19,056 bases of DNA from Eutrophocola sp964629325. GTDB taxonomy: Bacteria > Pseudomonadota > Gammaproteobacteria > Pseudomonadales > Pseudohongiellaceae. The notes under the pieces are model-generated. The model did not search any database, was not told the origin of the DNA, and saw only the letters and a program-made list of their open reading frames with translations. The stretch's first letter is position 1. Each line of letters starts with the position of its first letter. Positions 15,504 to 19,056 of the stretch are shown here, piece after piece. The position numbers were made by a program, and so were the translations under genes. The stretch spans positions 1-19,056 of the forward strand of contig CAZVSC010000054.1 in the NCBI GenBank assembly GCA_964629325.1. Reading direction: 5' to 3'.

Positions 15504-16344
15504 AATGCCGGTCCAGGAAATCGAAAATCTCCGAGGCAAAATCCAGGTAGGCGGTGAGATGCTCGCCGCCTGGTACGTCGTGGTATTCCGCCTCGATACC
15601 GTGGGACCTGAGCGCTTCCGTCACCTGCAATTCCGTTTCCCGGGTATAGGCGTTGTCTTCCGTACCCTGCAGCAGCATGACAGCCACTTTCCCGGCCAGG
15701 TTTGCGAATGGATAGTTGTCCGTGACGATCGGTCCGGCGCTGACGATGATTGCACTGATGGCATCCGGGTACATCGCGGCATAATGGAACACGGCGGAAC
15801 CTGACGGGTTCTGCCCGTGCATGAATATCCGCGAGGTGTCCGCATTGTATTCGGCCGCCACCAGGTGCAGGACATTGATCACGTCCTGGTGGGCGCGCTG
15901 ATCATCCTCTTCACTCCAGCCTGCTCCGGGCGTGGAGGGGCCATTGGCGCGCGCCGCGGGATACGGACTCCCGTAATACGGCTGCGCATAACCACGGTAA
16001 CCGAGTGGTGAAATCACGATATACCCCCGCTCACGCGCCTGGAGGACCAGGTCATTGTCGTTGCGGTGGTTGTTGTTGATGCTGGGACCCGCGCGCAGTG
16101 TGATGAGAATCGGCAGGGACTGATCCGGCGTCCAGGTTTCCGGCACGAACAGACGGTAAGGTATGGATTCACCTGTGCCGGGGAAGTCGTAAGACCGGTA
16201 CTGTTCGCCGGTCTGGCGGTACATGGGCAGGTCCGGATTCGGCACCAGGCCTTGCGCGGCAGTCATGCCGGGGAAGGTGCCGCCCTGGGCAAATACACAC
16301 TGGCTACAGGCCAGCAGCAGTGCAGCAATAACAATCGGTTTCAT
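15502..16344 (-). CDS. Exported alpha/beta-hydrolase-fold protein with altered nucleophile site
   Basis: The 280-aa product has a signal peptide (PIVIAALLLACSQCVFAQ) and the layout of secreted esterases of the feruloyl-esterase/prolyl-oligopeptidase-like group: YRLFVPETW, GYIVISPLGYRGY, then TSRIFMHG leading to the nucleophile elbow. Where the family has GxSxGG, this protein reads GQNPSG, placing N179 (codon AAC, 15808-15810) at the serine position and Ser at +2. The HG of the usual oxyanion-hole loop is also missing (ITLRAGPSINNN). The other triad residues appear kept: D230 in QGTEDN and H262 in PGGEHL. So the protein may be a binding or non-catalytic member, or use another nucleophile. ATG 16344 has GGGGGC about 6 nt upstream. 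It points toward gss, and its promoter side holds a heptamer repeat. Confidence 0.8.
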   Translation of the reverse strand: MKPIVIAALLLACSQCVFAQGGTFPGMTAAQGLVPNPDLPMYRQTGEQYRSYDFPGTGESIPYRLFVPETWTPDQSLPILITLRAGPSINNNHRNDNDLVLQARERGYIVISPLGYRGYAQPYYGSPYPAARANGPSTPGAGWSEEDDQRAHQDVINVLHLVAAEYNADTSRIFMHGQNPSGSAVFHYAAMYPDAISAIIVSAGPIVTDNYPFANLAGKVAVMLLQGTEDNAYTRETELQVTEALRSHGIEAEYHDVPGGEHLTAYLDFASEIFDFLDRH

Positions 16345-16363
16345 CTTTGCCCCCTCTTTCCAC

Positions 16364-16391
16364 TTGTCCCTTGTCCCTTGCCCCTTGTCCC
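16364..16391. repeat. 7-bp tandem repeat TTGTCCC x4
   Basis: Four consecutive heptamers (TTGTCCC, TTGTCCC, TTGCCCC, TTGTCCC) lie 20-47 bp upstream of the hydrolase-like gene start, within its leader or promoter. Such short arrays can change copy number by slippage. Confidence 0.75.
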
Positions 16392-16415
16392 TTGATGCTC
16401 AGTCGTCCAGGCAGC

Positions 16416-16470
16416 CCGTCGCCGCTTGCGTAGCGTGCCATGCATTGCAATGCCGTATTGCGGGACCTCA
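16416..16470. repeat. 55-bp repeat at the gap, left copy
   Basis: This 55-bp sequence is identical, base for base, to 16571-16625 and ends exactly at the first N. It contains a perfect 12-bp palindrome GCATTGCAATGC (16442-16453). Confidence 0.9.
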
Positions 16471-16570
16471 NNNNNNNNNNNNNNNNNNNNNNNNNNNNNN
16501 NNNNNNNNNNNNNNNNNNNNNNNNNNNNNNNNNNNNNNNNNNNNNNNNNNNNNNNNNNNNNNNNNNNNNN
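16471..16570. other. Assembly gap (100 N)
   Basis: Exactly 100 undetermined bases, the usual placeholder for a scaffold gap of unknown size. Both edges abut identical 55-bp sequences, so the true distance may be zero, negative (an overlap) or much larger. Confidence 0.97.
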
Positions 16571-16625
16571 CCGTCGCCGCTTGCGTAGCGTGCCATGCAT
16601 TGCAATGCCGTATTGCGGGACCTCA
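16571..16625. repeat. 55-bp repeat at the gap, right copy
   Basis: Identical to 16416-16470 and starting at the first base after the gap. The palindrome GCATTGCAATGC recurs at 16597-16608. Confidence 0.9.
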
Positions 16626-16689
16626 GACGGCAAGATTCTAGCAGACTCTGGCCGGCGCACCACGGCCCCGGGGCGCCACTGCTAATTTA

Positions 16690-16718
16690 TTGTGAAGCAT
16701 CTGGCCCCATGCTAGGCT
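16690..16718 (+). promoter_or_regulatory. Possible sigma70-type promoter for the lipoprotein gene
   Basis: TTGTGA (16690-16695) and TAGGCT (16713-16718) are 17 bp apart, about 63 bp before the start codon. Both boxes are weak matches, chosen by eye. Confidence 0.25.
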
Positions 16719-16780
16719 TTTGCGTCCTGATTTCCGGGATTCACGATTGCGACCAGGGCATGTCAAAGGGGGACAGTCTC

Positions 16781-18961
16781 ATGTTACGCACCAGAACCTT
16801 ATCCAGCATCATTCTTCTGTCTTTACTTGCCGCCTGCTCAGGCGATGACGCTTCCGCACCCGCAGATACGGCCATGACCGCCGCACCGGAAGCCGCCAGT
16901 ATCACCGGCAACGTCATCGAAGGCACCGTGACCAGCGCCAACGGCCCTGAAGCCGGTGTCTGGGTCATCGCGGAAACCCATGACCTCGGCACCCGCTACG
17001 CCAAGATCGTGGTTACCGATGACAACGGACGCTACGTGATGCCCGAACTGCCATCGGCAAATTACGATGTCTGGGTGCGCGGCTACGGCCTGGTCGATTC
17101 AGCCAAGGTCAGCGCCACACCGGGCAGCACACTGGACCTCGACGCCGTGGTAGCCCCTGACGCCGCCGCTGCCGCGGAATATTATCCAGCCGGTTACTGG
17201 CTTTCCCTGCTGGAAGTTCCGGGAGCCGACCAGTTTCCCGGAACCGGACCGACCGGCAACGGCATCAGCACTGCCATCCAGCACCAGGCCGACTATATCC
17301 GCCTGATCACCTCTGGCGGCTGCGTGGTCTGCCACCAGCTCGGCAACAAGGCCACCCGTGAAATCCCTGCCATGTTCAACGGCTTCGACAGCAGTGCCGC
17401 CGCCTGGAGCCGGCGCATCCAGTCAGGCCAGGCCGGCGGTTTCATGACCCGCACCTGGACCGGCATGGGTATCGAACACACGTCGCAGATGTTCGGTGAC
17501 TGGACCGACCGCATCGCCGCCGGTGAATTGCCGCCGGTACCGGAACGTCCCCAGGGTGTCGAACGCAATGTGGTGATCACCGAGTGGGACTGGGCCGATC
17601 CTACCGCCTACATGCACGATGTGGTGTCCACTGACCGACGCAACCCCACCGTCAATGCCTACGGCAAACTGTATGGCGCTACAGAAGAGAGTGCGGATTA
17701 CCTGCCGGTACTGGATCCGGTCAATCACACCATCGACCAGATCCCGCTGGACATGATGGATCCGAATGCGGGCCCTGTCTCAGGACCTAACGTGCAGCCC
17801 TCCCCCAACTGGGGTGACGAAGCGCCCTGGGATTCCGCCGCCAACGTGCACAACCCCATGATCGACCAGGATGGCCGCGTGTGGATCACCGCGCGTGTAC
17901 GCGGCCGCGACAACCCGGCGTTCTGCCAGGAAGGCTCCGACCACCCGTCGGCACAGGCTTACCCGACCCAGTTCAATGGTCGCCAGCTCGGCATGGTTGA
18001 CCTCGACGGTGAATACCACCATATCGACACCTGTTTCGGCACCCATCACCTGATGTTTGCCGAGGACGCCGACAATACGCTGTGGACCAGCGGCGGCGGC
18101 CAGGTCATCGGCTGGCTCAACACGCGGGAATACCTGGAAACCGGCGACTATGAAGCCGCCCAGGGCTGGACGCCTTTCATCCTGGACACCAACGGCAACG
18201 GCGTACGCGATGACTTCGTCGGCGCCAATGAAGCGCCGGATCCGACCAAGGACACGCAGATCTTCCCGGGCTTCGGCTTCTATTCCGTGAACCCGGCGCC
18301 GGACGGCTCCGTCTGGGGCACCATCCTCGGTTACCCGGGCGCCGTTGCCCGCCTCGTGCCCGGCGACAATCCCGCCGAGACCGCCATCACCGAATACTAC
18401 GAACTGCCGGTGGACGCAAACGGCGACGCCATCGAGGGCTTCTCCCCTCGCGGCGGTGACGTCGACCGCGACGGCGTCATGTGGGTGGCGCTTGCCAGCG
18501 GCCACATGGCCAGCTTCGACCGCCGCAAGTGCGAAGGTCCGCTGAACGGCCCCGAAGCCACCGGACAGCATTGCGCCGAAGGCTGGACCTTCTATACCGA
18601 GCCCCTGCCCCAGTTCAAGAACCTGGAGCGGCCGGGATCCTCCGAAGGCTCCTACTTCACCTGGGTCGACCAGCACAACACGCTCGGCCTTGGCGACAAC
18701 ACACCGATCAATACCGGCAACCAGAGCGGTGCGCTGCTCGTCCTCGATGACGGCCAATGGGTGCGCATGCGCGTTCCCTACCCGCTGGGCTTCTACACCA
18801 AGTGGCTGGACGGTCGTATCGACGACCCGAACGCCGGCTGGAAAGGCCGCGGTGTGTGGGCCACCTTCTCCGGGCGCGCCCCCTTCCACATGGAAACCGG
18901 CAAGGGCACGACCAGCATCGTGTACCACTTCCAGGTCAGGCCCGACCCGCTGGCCAGGTAA
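16781..18961 (+). CDS. Heme c-containing lipoprotein with carboxypeptidase-regulatory-like and propeller-like domains
   Basis: This 726-aa protein begins with a lipoprotein signal (SIILLSLLAACSG, lipidated C19), so it is anchored in the membrane and exposed to the periplasm or surface. After a short Ala-rich linker comes a carboxypeptidase-regulatory-like beta-sandwich (about 42-125: GNVIEGTVTSANGPEAGVWV, TDDNGRYVMPELP). A c-type heme site CVVCHQ follows at 181-186. The rest has propeller-like blades marked by D-x-D/N-G-x-x-W sequences: DQDGRVWITA, DADNTLWTSG, APDGSVWGTI and DRDGVMWVAL. I chose ATG 16781, with GGGGGA (16768-16773) 7 nt upstream; longer in-frame starts reach into the gap repeat. 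It ends before a strong terminator. An electron-transfer or sensing role beside the quinoprotein is inferred. The family is known to me only by its domains. Confidence 0.83.
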   Translation: MLRTRTLSSIILLSLLAACSGDDASAPADTAMTAAPEAASITGNVIEGTVTSANGPEAGVWVIAETHDLGTRYAKIVVTDDNGRYVMPELPSANYDVWVRGYGLVDSAKVSATPGSTLDLDAVVAPDAAAAAEYYPAGYWLSLLEVPGADQFPGTGPTGNGISTAIQHQADYIRLITSGGCVVCHQLGNKATREIPAMFNGFDSSAAAWSRRIQSGQAGGFMTRTWTGMGIEHTSQMFGDWTDRIAAGELPPVPERPQGVERNVVITEWDWADPTAYMHDVVSTDRRNPTVNAYGKLYGATEESADYLPVLDPVNHTIDQIPLDMMDPNAGPVSGPNVQPSPNWGDEAPWDSAANVHNPMIDQDGRVWITARVRGRDNPAFCQEGSDHPSAQAYPTQFNGRQLGMVDLDGEYHHIDTCFGTHHLMFAEDADNTLWTSGGGQVIGWLNTREYLETGDYEAAQGWTPFILDTNGNGVRDDFVGANEAPDPTKDTQIFPGFGFYSVNPAPDGSVWGTILGYPGAVARLVPGDNPAETAITEYYELPVDANGDAIEGFSPRGGDVDRDGVMWVALASGHMASFDRRKCEGPLNGPEATGQHCAEGWTFYTEPLPQFKNLERPGSSEGSYFTWVDQHNTLGLGDNTPINTGNQSGALLVLDDGQWVRMRVPYPLGFYTKWLDGRIDDPNAGWKGRGVWATFSGRAPFHMETGKGTTSIVYHFQVRPDPLAR

Positions 18962-18976
18962 TCCGGAACGACCAAT

Positions 18977-19003
18977 AAAAACCCGCCGAAAGGCGGGTTT
19001 TTT
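18977..19003. terminator. Intrinsic terminator, bidirectional
   Basis: AAAAACCCGCC (18977-18987), a GAAA tetraloop (18988-18991) and GGCGGGTTTTTT (18992-19003) form a textbook GC-rich stem with a T-run, 15 bp after the lipoprotein stop. The A-run on the other side makes it work for the opposite strand too. The remaining bases to 19056 show no gene start or end that I can support. Confidence 0.92.
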
Positions 19004-19056
19004 GTGACGCAAGGAAACGGCCTGCACGTGATGCCTTACGCTTTATCCCTTTATCC

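Larger units (their letters stand above)
16345..16780. other. Gene-free region holding the assembly gap
   Basis: Between the divergent hydrolase-like gene and the lipoprotein gene lie the heptamer array, the left copy of a 55-bp sequence (16416-16470), 100 N (16471-16570), the right copy (16571-16625) and about 155 bp leading to the lipoprotein start. No coding region is supported here; ORFs that cross the N run are not real evidence of a gene. Confidence 0.7.

Noticed and set aside
16223..16663. ORFs running through the N gap
   Set aside because: They are formed by undetermined bases and the duplicated 55-bp ends, so they carry no coding evidence.
17780..19027. A 415-codon minus-strand open frame over the lipoprotein gene
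   Set aside because: It overlaps the terminator and the propeller-coding region, and its Val/Gly/His-rich translation has no domain.

Overview
The window looks like part of a chromosome from a gammaproteobacterium with moderately high GC, probably from a metagenome or single-cell assembly. The signs are the marine-type Na+-pumping oxaloacetate decarboxylase set, a bifunctional glutathionylspermidine synthetase/amidase close to the Escherichia coli enzyme, REP-like GGGGACAGTGAC repeats and many exported proteins with strong GGGGGA-type ribosome binding sites. A run of 100 N at 16471-16570, flanked on both sides by the same 55 bp, marks a scaffold join. No tRNA, rRNA, CRISPR array or transposase gene was seen.

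Left part (1-3678, minus strand): the start of an exported DUF2845 protein at the window edge, preceded in transcription by oadG-oadA-oadB, a Na+-translocating decarboxylase (gamma, biotin-carrying alpha and membrane beta subunits). A 266-bp divergent spacer containing a perfect 12-bp palindrome separates it from the next block.

Second block (3945-8912, plus strand): four tightly packed genes with overlapping or nearly touching ends. They encode a CPA2/Kef-type cation:proton antiporter with a TrkA-N domain, a membrane-anchored sulfotransferase, a GT4-type glycosyltransferase and a DUF2334 polysaccharide-deacetylase-like protein. The last three could build or decorate a glycolipid or glycan with sulfate, a pathway I do not recognise.

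Third block (9165-12670): a divergent module of three exported proteins. On the minus strand are a cytochrome c-PQQ beta-propeller quinoprotein resembling polyvinyl alcohol dehydrogenase and an unrecognised 233-aa secreted protein. On the plus strand is an unrecognised 251-aa secreted protein. A perfect TTGCACA-N5-TGTGCAA palindrome lies in the shared promoter region. Each outer gene end is followed by a copy of the same palindromic repeat (core GTACTTCAGTACTG), in inverted orientation, so the module is bracketed by the repeats.

Fourth block (12875-15433, plus): a two-helix membrane protein of unknown function followed by glutathionylspermidine synthetase/amidase. This block ends in a REP-like cluster (15438-15503) that could act as a two-way terminator against the convergent alpha/beta-hydrolase-fold gene (15502-16344). 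In that gene the nucleophile serine appears to be asparagine.

Right part: the N gap, then a 726-aa lipoprotein with a carboxypeptidase-regulatory-like domain, one c-type heme motif and beta-propeller-like repeats, ending in a strong intrinsic terminator. The quinoprotein, the secreted proteins, the hydrolase-like protein and the heme lipoprotein may together form a periplasmic oxidation system, but the substrate cannot be read from the sequence.
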